In this document: piece after piece, positions 1 to 5,858 of the stretch | Numbering within the stretch: the stretch's first letter is position 1 | Layout of the letters: each line of letters starts with the position of its first letter | Source of the DNA: Candidatus Woesearchaeota archaeon | GTDB lineage: Archaea > Nanobdellota > Nanobdellia > SCGC-AAA011-G17 > JACPNG01 | Direction: 5' to 3' | Assembly (NCBI GenBank): GCA_016185555.1 | Contig: JACPNI010000084.1 | Coordinates: 1-6,927 of the forward strand | DNA: 6,927 nucleotides | Position numbers and translations under genes: made by a program | Notes under the pieces: model-generated | Seen by the model: only the letters and a program-made list of their open reading frames with translations | What the model was told of the DNA's origin: nothing | Databases searched by the model: none

Positions 1-475
1 AAGATTGAATGTATTTTTGAATTTCTTTTTTTATACCCTCTTCTTTCACATTATTTATCAGCTTTCTTTCAATACCACTTTTACTTATTTTTGTGCCGAC
101 ACCTTTCAATTCTATAAAATATCCTTGTGCTTCGCTTTTCCTTGAAGAATCGAAAAATGAAATATCAATCTCTATTTCCTCGCCGGAGTAAATAGCGGCC
201 GTTCTATTACCATCTTTTACAGCTGAAATTCTTCTGCCATTAGGGGATACATTACAAGCAATTAAGTAAGGCAATAAAACCGAATTTTCGTATTTAGATA
301 GTGAAGGAACCATTTCTAACAGTTTGTGATCAATAATGGATTTTTCCTTCAAGGGACCGTTAAGAATAACTTCAATTAATTCCACAGGATAGTATTCGTC
401 TCTATTTAACTCCCTATGGATTGATGTACCAATGGGCATAAGAACAGCGTTGTAATTTTTTGTATAGTTACTCAT
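1..475 (-). CDS. Hypothetical protein, N-terminal part (runs off left edge)
   Basis: This reading frame is open on the minus strand from an ATG at 475-473 to the window edge, giving 158 codons, with the C-terminus outside the window. The protein starts MSNYTKNYNAVLMPIGTS. It is a soluble-looking mix of helix and strand with no signal peptide or membrane segment. The most motif-like part is residues 103-128: a strand carrying acidic residues (EIDISFFD), then a second strand ending in IELKGVGT. Two weak readings are possible. One is the D-(X)n-ExK core of the PD-(D/E)XK nuclease fold (D104 or D109, E122, K124). The other is a beta-strand lysine followed by a glycine-rich turn, as in the LKGAG motif of SelO-type pseudokinases. 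Neither is strong enough for an assignment. A TATA-like box at 501-508 would give a nearly leaderless mRNA starting at this ATG, which supports the start. I do not recognise the family. Confidence 0.72.
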   Translation of the reverse strand, partial: MSNYTKNYNAVLMPIGTSIHRELNRDEYYPVELIEVILNGPLKEKSIIDHKLLEMVPSLSKYENSVLLPYLIACNVSPNGRRISAVKDGNRTAAIYSGEEIEIDISFFDSSRKSEAQGYFIELKGVGTKISKSGIERKLINNVKEEGIKKEIQKYIQS

Positions 476-500
476 CTTAGTTTAAATATAATTTGTTATT

Positions 501-508
501 ATTTTATA
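501..508 (-). promoter_or_regulatory. TATA-like box for the left-edge gene
   Basis: Read on the minus strand this is TATAAAAT. Its centre is about 29 bp upstream of the ATG at 475, so the normal archaeal spacing of about 26 bp predicts transcription starting around 478, a leader of only a few bases. A second candidate, CTTAAATA on the minus strand at 517-524, would give a leader of about 19 nt. No Shine-Dalgarno sequence precedes the ATG, which agrees with leaderless initiation. Confidence 0.45.
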
Positions 509-621
509 GTAACAAGTATTTAAGGATTCCTATTTTTGCAGTATCTCAGGATAATAGTTGATTGGATTAAATACCAAAAGGATTATTTAGATTAACTTTA
601 AAGTAGTTACAAATGGAAAGA

Positions 622-629
622 TTTAAAAA
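622..629 (+). promoter_or_regulatory. TATA-like box for the membrane protein / metallopeptidase unit
   Basis: TTTAAAAA is preceded by the purine-rich GGAAAGA, a reasonable BRE. Its centre predicts transcription from about 652, some 7 nt before the ATG at 659. A second box, TATAAATA at 640-647, lies behind a C-run rather than a purine-rich BRE. It would predict a start near 670 and favour the in-frame ATG at 680 instead. A perfect 10-bp palindrome, ACTTTAAAGT (595-604), sits 18 bp upstream of the first box and could be an operator. It is AT-rich and may be chance. Confidence 0.4.
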
Positions 630-658
630 GAGACCCCCCTATAAATATCCCGATTAAA

Positions 659-1849
659 ATGGTATTATCTGGAAAAAGCATGGAAGTTCATAAAGGGGAT
701 AGAAATAATGGTAAGAAGATTCGTTTGTATAAGAGATTACATTATGGTTTTTTAGCAGGAGCTTTGGCTTTTGGTTCATATGCTGCAAGCAATTTATGGG
801 AAATGCATAAATTTGACAAGTATGTAATCAAAAATATAGAAATTGCAGCTAATGTTCCTTCAACAGGAGGAGAATCTGTTTCTGATTTATCTATGGAATC
901 TGCATTATCAAAAGCAAGGGAACAGACAAGAGTTTCAAGCTTAGAAAACCCAGCTATTATTTGGAAAACTCCAATAACTGATGTATCAATATTAGAACAA
1001 TTACTTGAGAAAGGGATTGAACGCTCGCGACAAATCGAGCAATTTAAAAAAAGTTTTAGAACAGGAGAAATTAGTAAAGGTTATCCACAATGGGTGAAAA
1101 ATGCTTATGAAAGGATTAATCCAGAAATTTTTGCACAAGAATTAAAAAGAAATGGCGAGAATTATTCGCCACGTGAAAGAGCCATGCTTAGAACCTTAGA
1201 AGAGTTAGCTAAAAGTGAGTATGGGCAAAGGATAGCTAATGAATATGAAGCACTTAATAAGACAGTTGCTGGAGGCACAAGAATAAGTGCTAAAAATCTC
1301 AGCGAAAAACACAGATCTTTATTAGATACTCTTGAAAAAGCTGGGGGTTGGAGATCTATTATAAGATTCCAAGCAGATGATTATAAAGAAACATACGCCA
1401 ATGTTTTTGTTGGTTATTTGATGGCAAATATGGGGGATTTGGATGGTGGACTAAAACACTTTTATAAAGCAAAGAGATTAATGGACCAATATCCAGATGA
1501 TAAAAATCTGTCAATAATAAGAGAAACACCAGAGCTTGGACAGGATGTTATAAAAGGTCTTATTAACAGTTCAATAAAAGAATTAACTTCTCTTAATGAA
1601 GATCCTGGTAAATATTCTGCCGGATGGTGGAAAAGGTTACTTTATTATAATCAATCAATAGGGGGTCAATCAAATCCAAGCATCCAAGATATGTCTGAAA
1701 TAATTTATGGAAGATACCAGTTAAGAGCTATTTTGGCAGGTCTTATTGGTTTGGCATCACTTTACATTGCAGGTAAATATGGTAAGAGATTAAGGTTATC
1801 AAAACAATATGAAGTAATATCAGAAGAAGTGCCAGAAGATAGGGAATAA
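659..1849 (+). CDS. Two-pass membrane protein with large helical domain and TPR-like repeat, unknown function
   Basis: This 396-residue protein is of a family I do not recognise. A basic N-terminus (KKIRLYKRLHY, about 19-29) leads into a hydrophobic segment at about 28-47. A second membrane segment at about 355-373 is followed by a basic stop (KYGKRLRLSK) and an acidic tail. Positive charges on the outer side of both segments suggest that both termini are cytoplasmic and that the ~300-residue middle part faces outward. That middle part is strongly helical and charged, has no cysteine, and carries one TPR-like helical hairpin at about 246-280 (VFVGYLMANMGDLDGGLKHFYKAKRL), usually a protein-protein interaction unit. 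The start is uncertain: an in-frame ATG at 680 (Met8) is also possible. The next gene begins 3 nt after the stop, so the two are very likely co-transcribed and may act together, for example as membrane scaffold and protease. The pairing is seen; the joint role is inference. Confidence 0.85.
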   Translation: MVLSGKSMEVHKGDRNNGKKIRLYKRLHYGFLAGALAFGSYAASNLWEMHKFDKYVIKNIEIAANVPSTGGESVSDLSMESALSKAREQTRVSSLENPAIIWKTPITDVSILEQLLEKGIERSRQIEQFKKSFRTGEISKGYPQWVKNAYERINPEIFAQELKRNGENYSPRERAMLRTLEELAKSEYGQRIANEYEALNKTVAGGTRISAKNLSEKHRSLLDTLEKAGGWRSIIRFQADDYKETYANVFVGYLMANMGDLDGGLKHFYKAKRLMDQYPDDKNLSIIRETPELGQDVIKGLINSSIKELTSLNEDPGKYSAGWWKRLLYYNQSIGGQSNPSIQDMSEIIYGRYQLRAILAGLIGLASLYIAGKYGKRLRLSKQYEVISEEVPEDRE

Positions 1850-1852
1850 AAA

Positions 1853-2992
1853 ATGGGTAATGGGAATGAAGGGAGATTATCGAGATGGTCGATTAAGTTT
1901 TATGATTCTGTTAACTATACTGCAGATCTTTTTTATAAAAATGTGAAAGGATTAGATTGTTCTACTCCAAAAGAAGAAGCAGTTAAGAATATGAATTCTT
2001 TTGCGAGAGAAGTGATGGGTCTAATTATTTATAAAACTCGTTTTAGAAATAGAAAAGAAAAGAATGAAGAACCTTGCATCGAAAAAAGATTGCAAACCCT
2101 TGGAGGATATTATGTAGCCTTGGGTGAATTAGGAAGGTTAGAAACTCATACTTTGGAAGATTTAGCAGAGGAATATGATTGGAAAGGGTTAGTTCCAAAA
2201 AAGGGAGAAGAATTAAAAGATTTTGTTTATAGGGGGAATACTATGCTTTTTTTGCATAAAACTTTTAGAGAACATAATGTAAGACCGGAGATTAAATTGG
2301 ATACGGATAATTGGGATGTTTTGCTTGGAGTTGAGTTATATGGATCAAAATTAATTAAAAAAGAAGATATAGAAGAAGCAAGCAGAAGAATTCCATACCA
2401 TATGGATTTGTCTTGGATAGCAGGTTTTGTTGGAGATAAGTCCGGTATCCTTTCAGGTGCCTATGGTGTATGTTTTACATTACCGAACTATAATGGACTA
2501 AGTTTTCTTTTGGTTAGGGAAAGATATAAATCAAGAGAAAAGTTTATTGATGTATTAGCTCATGAAATGACCCACATGGGAACGGTATATTTAGACACCA
2601 GGAGAGATTTTTTAGAGACCAAGTCTTATGCTGTTGGTTCAACTGCTTTTGGGGAATATACAATCGCGATTAACCAAAGACCTAACTTAGTTTACCGTGC
2701 AATAAACTCTGTAATAGGTGCTATCTTTCTTATTTCTATTCCAGAGCGTTTATTTAAAATCTTACCTAAGGTCCAGAGTGCAGTCAGTATTGCAGAAAAA
2801 AGAAAACTGTATCATGGGGTAAGGGAGAAATTACATAGATTATACGGAAAAGAGAAAGGTAATTATCTTTTAGGAAGGTTAACAGCAGATGAGGTAGAAG
2901 AGTTTGGATACACCAATGATATCCCAGCTAGAATAGAACAGAAAGATGATCTGAAGTGGAAAATAATGAAAAGGAATAGCCAGGAGCTTTAA
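1853..2992 (+). CDS. Putative zinc metallopeptidase with HEMTH motif
   Basis: This 379-residue protein carries a textbook zincin motif, HEMTH, at 237-241. It is set in a helix (FIDVLAHEMTHMG) and preceded by a hydrophobic strand at about 215-221 (LSFLLVR) of the kind that lines the substrate cleft. H237 and H241 would bind zinc and E238 would be the catalytic base. The third ligand is not certain; E255 (FLETKSYAVG), 13 residues after H241, is the best candidate and would make this a gluzincin-like enzyme, and E268 is another. There is no N-terminal signal. A short hydrophobic stretch at about 283-297 (AINSVIGAIFLISIP) could be a membrane-associated helix. The N-terminal 200 residues match nothing I know. 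AGGGA at 1841-1845, 7 nt before the ATG, is a modest ribosome-binding site overlapping the end of the preceding gene, consistent with an operon. The peptidase call rests on the motif; substrate and family are unknown. Confidence 0.82.
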   Translation: MGNGNEGRLSRWSIKFYDSVNYTADLFYKNVKGLDCSTPKEEAVKNMNSFAREVMGLIIYKTRFRNRKEKNEEPCIEKRLQTLGGYYVALGELGRLETHTLEDLAEEYDWKGLVPKKGEELKDFVYRGNTMLFLHKTFREHNVRPEIKLDTDNWDVLLGVELYGSKLIKKEDIEEASRRIPYHMDLSWIAGFVGDKSGILSGAYGVCFTLPNYNGLSFLLVRERYKSREKFIDVLAHEMTHMGTVYLDTRRDFLETKSYAVGSTAFGEYTIAINQRPNLVYRAINSVIGAIFLISIPERLFKILPKVQSAVSIAEKRKLYHGVREKLHRLYGKEKGNYLLGRLTADEVEEFGYTNDIPARIEQKDDLKWKIMKRNSQEL

Positions 2993-3000
2993 TTTTTCTT
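2993..3000 (+). terminator. T-rich tract right after the metallopeptidase stop
   Basis: TTTTTCTT directly follows the stop codon. Archaeal RNA polymerase can terminate on poly-U tracts without a hairpin, so this is a plausible first termination signal for the two-gene unit. Confidence 0.35.
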
Positions 3001-3047
3001 ATAATACTTCTATTTTAGGTGATTTAAAGTTTTAAAGAAATTAATGC

Positions 3048-3071
3048 TGATGCCCGGTTTTCCGGACATCA
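3048..3071. repeat. Stem-loop, 10-bp arms with TTTT loop
   Basis: The arms TGATGCCCGG (3048-3057) and CCGGACATCA (3062-3071) pair with a single C/A mismatch around a TTTT loop. It is the most GC-rich stem in this convergent spacer and is not followed by a T-run on either strand. It may be a transcript 3'-end stabiliser or a bidirectional pause element. Confidence 0.5.
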
Positions 3072-3076
3072 ACAGA

Positions 3077-3148
3077 GATTAAAGAAGGGCAAAATCTACT
3101 TAGGGGGTTTGCCCTTAATCATGAAGAAAAAAATAAGACCTCTTTTTT
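3077..3148 (+). terminator. Hairpin followed by T6 run, probable plus-strand terminator region
   Basis: GATT plus AAGGGCAAA (3077-3093, with a 4-nt AAAG bulge) pairs with TTTGCCCTTAATC (3108-3120), a 13-bp stem with a 14-nt loop. A run of six T follows at 3143-3148 in TCTTTTTTCC. The T-run is 23 nt past the stem, so this is not a compact bacterial-type terminator, but poly-T alone is a known archaeal signal. It lies between two convergent genes, where terminators are expected. Confidence 0.45.
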
Positions 3149-3163
3149 CCCTTCGCTCTTTTG

Positions 3164-3192
3164 AAAAATAATTAAAGCAGGTAAAACCTGCT
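3164..3192 (-). terminator. Hairpin plus T-run at the 3' end of ftsZ
   Basis: Read on the minus strand, AGCAGG and CCTGCT (3192-3187 and 3181-3176) form a perfect 6-bp stem with a 5-nt loop, starting 9 nt after the ftsZ stop. TTTAATTATTTTT follows (3176-3164). This is the usual shape of an intrinsic terminator and its position fits the end of ftsZ transcription. Confidence 0.6.
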
Positions 3193-3201
3193 AATTTAAG
3201 C

Positions 3202-4275
3202 TCACCTTACTAAATCAATCCCCAGCTCTTCACTCATCCTGGTTGCCCTGGCTACATTCTGTTTTTTATTTGATCTGCCTAAGATATAGGGGCTATTTAC
3301 TCCAGTTATAATAGTCATAATCCTTAGCTTTCCTTTCATGTCTTCGGTTACTCTTGCCCCCCATATGACGTTTGCATCTGGGTCAAGTGCTTCTGTTACC
3401 AGTTCACCTACTTTGCTTACCTCGTCTAATGTAAGGTCATTTCCGCCAGAAACATGTATCAAGGCACCTGTTGCACCTTCATAGCTTACATCCAACAGAG
3501 GGTTAGTTAGTGCTCTTCTTACAGCTTCCTCTACCCTATGTTCTGAGTCAGATTCGCCAATTCCAATAACTGAAACCCCACCATCAGACATTATCGCCTT
3601 TACATCAGCATAGTCAAGGTTAACCAGGCTTGGCACAGCTATTATTTCTACAATTCCTTTAATCATTGTTGAAATTAACTCATTAGCTACTGCAAATGCC
3701 TGTTCTACCGGTAAGTTTCCAGCAATCTGAACAAGCCTGTTATTGTCAATTACAATTACAGTATCAGAAACTTCTCTTAACTGCTGTAAACCGAATTCAG
3801 CCTTGTCTACCCTAGCCCTTTCAATATCAAATGGCATTGTTACTGTTCCTATAACAATTGCACCTTCTTCTTTAGCTAGCTGTGCTACTACAGGTGCTGC
3901 TCCTGTTCCGGTTCCTCCACCAAGTCCTGCACATACAAATACCATGTCAGCATCTTTTGTAAATTCTTTAAGCTCCTGTAAACTTTCTTTAGCTGCTTCT
4001 CTTCCCTTGTCTGGAAAGCCACCGCATCCAAGACCCCTTGTTAAATTCCTTCCAATAAGGATTTTTTTATCAGCTTCCATTAAATCTAAATGTTGTTTGT
4101 CTGTGTTTAAAGCTGCAATTTCTGCGCCTTGAATCCCTTTTTTGTAAAGCCAGTTGACAGCGTTACTTCCACCGCCACCGCATCCAACAACTTTTATGTT
4201 TGCCTGACCTACTGTCGAATCTGCAAATCTATTCTCTTGTGCGCTTTTCATCGCATTTTGTACTAAAAATTCCAT
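3202..4275 (-). CDS. ftsZ: Cell-division tubulin homologue FtsZ, archaeal FtsZ2-like
   Basis: FtsZ is a GTPase that polymerises into the cytokinetic ring at midcell. From the ATG at 4275 the protein has 357 residues, a normal length for the family. Visible elements are the nucleotide-binding loop VVGCGGGGSN (about 29-38), the T3 loop TRGLGCGGFP (79-88), the tubulin signature GLGGGTGTG (117-125) and the T7 catalytic loop NLDYAD (219-224) that completes the GTPase site of the next subunit. Stretches such as TDKQHL, DNNRL, PSLVNLDYAD and NVIWGAR match my memory of haloarchaeal FtsZ2 better than FtsZ1. A short linker leads to a conserved-looking end, ELGIDLVR, which may be the peptide that binds the membrane anchor SepF (inference). 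The frame extends to a GTG at 4293. I prefer the ATG because a strong Shine-Dalgarno sequence lies just before it and because its N-terminus (MEFLVQNAM) lines up with the start of known FtsZ2 proteins. It is transcribed alone, with a terminator downstream. Confidence 0.97.
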   Translation of the reverse strand: MEFLVQNAMKSAQENRFADSTVGQANIKVVGCGGGGSNAVNWLYKKGIQGAEIAALNTDKQHLDLMEADKKILIGRNLTRGLGCGGFPDKGREAAKESLQELKEFTKDADMVFVCAGLGGGTGTGAAPVVAQLAKEEGAIVIGTVTMPFDIERARVDKAEFGLQQLREVSDTVIVIDNNRLVQIAGNLPVEQAFAVANELISTMIKGIVEIIAVPSLVNLDYADVKAIMSDGGVSVIGIGESDSEHRVEEAVRRALTNPLLDVSYEGATGALIHVSGGNDLTLDEVSKVGELVTEALDPDANVIWGARVTEDMKGKLRIMTIITGVNSPYILGRSNKKQNVARATRMSEELGIDLVR

Positions 4276-4279
4276 TTTT

Positions 4280-4287
4280 ACCCCCTC
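4280..4287 (-). promoter_or_regulatory. Strong Shine-Dalgarno site that decides the ftsZ start
   Basis: On the minus strand GAGGGGGT is followed by AAAA and then the ATG at 4275, good spacing for archaeal ribosome binding. The upstream in-frame GTG at 4293 is itself part of an AGGTG string just before this site and has no site of its own, so it is probably not the start. Confidence 0.65.
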
Positions 4288-4334
4288 TTGCACCTTTTGT
4301 TTTTTATTTTATTATATACTCTACAACCAAAATC

Positions 4335-4343
4335 TTTATATTT
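4335..4343 (-). promoter_or_regulatory. Candidate TATA box for ftsZ
   Basis: AAATATAAA on the minus strand predicts transcription from about 4313 and a leader of about 38 nt that includes the Shine-Dalgarno site. A second AT-rich candidate, on the minus strand at 4311-4318 (TATATAAT), would start transcription near 4289 and barely include that site, so the upstream box is preferred. The DNA is very AT-rich here and the assignment is tentative. Confidence 0.35.
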
Positions 4344-4370
4344 GAGTATAATTTATCCTTTTTAGAAAGA

Positions 4371-4394
4371 GTTTTAATTTGCCCAAATTAAGAC
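4371..4394. repeat. Stem-loop 1 upstream of ftsZ: 10-bp stem, GCCC loop
   Basis: GTTTTAATTT (4371-4380) pairs with AAATTAAGAC (4385-4394), nine Watson-Crick pairs and one G-U, around the loop GCCC. As DNA, its centre is the perfect palindrome TTAATTTG-CC-CAAATTAA (4374-4391), the form expected of an operator for a dimeric regulator. It lies 96-119 bp upstream of the ftsZ ATG, just beyond the candidate promoter. It could be an operator or part of a structured RNA together with the larger element beside it. Confidence 0.6.
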
Positions 4395-4407
4395 TTAACT
4401 AACTAAG

Positions 4408-4509
4408 TTAAATAAGATAAGTACAAGAAACTTCATCTTGCCCAACATATTATTGTTTTAATTGCCCAGATTAAAACAGATAATGATGAAGTTTAAGATT
4501 CTTATTTAA
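4408..4509. repeat. Stem-loop 2: ~102-nt imperfect inverted repeat, possible structured RNA
   Basis: Three stem segments stack. TTAAATAAGA (4408-4417) pairs with 4500-4509. AAACTTCATC (4428-4437) pairs with 4485-4494. ATTATTGTTTTAAT (4449-4462) pairs with 4470-4484, with one bulged G. Together these make about 34 base pairs, with a 7-nt apical loop TGCCCAG, an 11-nt bulge holding TTGCCCA (4438-4448) and an asymmetric internal loop (10 nt against 5 nt). With stem-loop 1 it fills much of the 299-base gene-free stretch 4276-4574. No open frame of useful length lies in it. Possible roles are a small RNA, a 3'-end element of the upstream transporter transcript (66 nt past its stop), or a MITE-like insertion. 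The pairing is seen; the role is unknown. Confidence 0.65.
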
Positions 4510-4574
4510 TTATTTATTTATATACCTTCTATATAAATATTTTCTTAATTGAATATATATTTTCTAGCATACAC

Positions 4575-5804
4575 TTAGCTTAGGAATAACCAATAAATTA
4601 TGGAGTTAATTACTGTTAAAGGAACACCAATTTTTGCAAACTCAAAAAAGGTTAGCGTTTCATTAGCTTTTTTTTCTGCATTTTGTATTACTATAACATT
4701 GCTTGCTGCACCCAGAATGAACAAATTACCTGCAATAGTGCTTCCAGCAGCAAGGGCCATCATGCCTTTTGTTAGAGCACCATTATGGGTTAATATTGGA
4801 AGGTATAGTGCTACTAAAGGCACATTTGATATCAGCTGACTTAAGACTATGCTTATTGCAAGAATCATTTCAGTTGAAACGATGTTTAAATTGCTTATTG
4901 CCATTTGAAAGAACCCACTATTCCATACGCTTTGCATTAGGATGAACATTGCTGAGAAGAAAATAATGGTATGCCAGTCAACATTCTTAATGATTCTAAT
5001 CCTTTTCTCGCTAAGTGCTATTACTGGAAATGCAGCAATTAAAGCAATATAAGTCAGCCGAAAATCAATTCCAAGATTTAGTGAAATAAATATAATCTTG
5101 ACTATTATAAGAATTATTATTAATATAAATGAAAGTTTGCATAGCTTTGCCAGTTTTGAGTCTTTAATTTCTTCCTGGTAGTTTTCTGACAATACATTTT
5201 TCAACTGCTCCTTATAAAAGAATTTTAATAAAACAAATGCAAGAAATAGGTTTATCATTGTCGGTATGAATAAATATCGAAGAAAAGTTACGAATGGATT
5301 CTTTACATTTCCGTTAATAGCGATTAATAAATTCTGCGGGTTGCCTATTGGGCTCATTACACTGCCGGTTGTAATTGCAAATGCAAGTGCCAAAAGCAAT
5401 GGCTTAGATTGTATGTTATGTTTCTTTGCAAGCATCAGAACTATTGGGGTGCCGATAATGGCTAGTGTGTCATTCATTAGAAATGCTGAAGCAATGCCTG
5501 CAGAAAATAATATAATAAGGAGGAGCATATCAGCTGACTTTGCTTTTTTGAATATTTTATAGGAGATGTAAGACAGATATCCGCTCTCCTCTAATGCATA
5601 TCCTATTATAAACATACCAAACAAGAAGAGCAATATGTCAAGGTTTATGGAATTTAATGCTTCTACTAATGTTATCTGTCGTGTTATTAGAACTGCAAGT
5701 GCTCCGAACAGCATTATCTGCCATATCTGAAGCCTTAAACTGCCTATTTGTCTGATTGCTATTAATATAAACACAAGAAACAAGACTATTATAGGAATTA
5801 ACAT
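4575..5804 (-). CDS. ArsB/NhaD-type ion transporter (arsenite permease or Na+/H+ antiporter-like)
   Basis: This 409-residue protein has about 11-12 membrane helices and belongs to the ion-transporter superfamily that includes ArsB, NhaD and SLC13. The two-fold repeat of the fold is visible. The first half has ASAFLMNDTLAIIGTP (105-120) then SPIGNPQN (151-158), the signature re-entrant loop with the GNPxN motif. The second half has LISNVPLVALYLP (324-336) then AGSTIAGNLFILGAASNV (353-370). A charged cytoplasmic loop at about 197-224 separates the halves. NhaD members exchange Na+ for H+, while ArsB members export arsenite or other anions; the sequence does not let me choose. No ArsR or other arsenic gene is nearby, which slightly disfavours an arsenic role. 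The start is supported by a TATA box at 5829-5836 placed for a leaderless mRNA. It is divergent from gatD across 80 bp. Confidence 0.88.
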   Translation of the reverse strand: MLIPIIVLFLVFILIAIRQIGSLRLQIWQIMLFGALAVLITRQITLVEALNSINLDILLFLFGMFIIGYALEESGYLSYISYKIFKKAKSADMLLLIILFSAGIASAFLMNDTLAIIGTPIVLMLAKKHNIQSKPLLLALAFAITTGSVMSPIGNPQNLLIAINGNVKNPFVTFLRYLFIPTMINLFLAFVLLKFFYKEQLKNVLSENYQEEIKDSKLAKLCKLSFILIIILIIVKIIFISLNLGIDFRLTYIALIAAFPVIALSEKRIRIIKNVDWHTIIFFSAMFILMQSVWNSGFFQMAISNLNIVSTEMILAISIVLSQLISNVPLVALYLPILTHNGALTKGMMALAAGSTIAGNLFILGAASNVIVIQNAEKKANETLTFFEFAKIGVPLTVINSIIYWLFLS

Positions 5805-5828
5805 AAAAATCAGTTTTATTAATGCAGC

Positions 5829-5836
5829 TATATAAA
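5829..5836 (-). promoter_or_regulatory. TATA box for the transporter (leaderless)
   Basis: TTTATATA on the minus strand closely matches the archaeal TATA consensus and is preceded by CCACCAAA. The centre lies about 28 bp before the ATG at 5804, predicting transcription starting near 5806, essentially at the start codon. Confidence 0.6.
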
Positions 5837-5850
5837 TTTGGTGGTAGAAA

Positions 5851-5858
5851 TATTTAAA
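5851..5858 (+). promoter_or_regulatory. TATA box for gatD (leaderless)
   Basis: TATTTAAA, preceded by the purine-rich GGTAGAAA, has its centre about 30 bp before the ATG at 5885. Transcription would start near 5881, giving a leader of about 4 nt. No Shine-Dalgarno sequence precedes the ATG. It is only 14 bp from the divergent transporter box, so TBP/TFB binding at the two may interfere. Confidence 0.55.

Noticed and set aside
595..604. Palindrome ACTTTAAAGT upstream of the two-gene unit as an operator
   Set aside because: It is only 10 bp and AT-rich, so it is likely by chance; mentioned with the promoter but not called as a separate feature.
3743..4132. 129-codon open frame on the plus strand
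   Set aside because: It lies wholly antisense inside ftsZ, its composition (Ser/Pro/Ala-rich) mirrors the ftsZ codons, and it has no promoter or ribosome-binding site of its own.
4200..4391. 63-codon open frame on the plus strand across the ftsZ start
   Set aside because: It overlaps the conserved ftsZ N-terminus antisense and continues into its promoter region; the product is low-complexity, with no recognisable motif.
4395..4436. 13-codon mini-ORF on the minus strand (MKFLVLILFNLVS) inside stem-loop 2
   Set aside because: It is too short, has no convincing Shine-Dalgarno site, and is easily produced by chance in AT-rich DNA. Only the inverted-repeat structure is supported here.
4276..4574. 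Possible CRISPR array or tRNA in the gene-free stretch
   Set aside because: The TTGCCCA copies are short and unevenly spaced (59 and 24 nt) with no constant repeat/spacer lengths, and no cloverleaf or conserved tRNA T-loop sequence was found.
4600..4839. 79-codon open frame on the plus strand
   Set aside because: It is antisense to the conserved C-terminal half of the transporter, a shadow of hydrophobic codons.
5266..5562. 98-codon open frame on the plus strand
   Set aside because: It is antisense to the signature region of the transporter (SPIGNPQN), a shadow frame.
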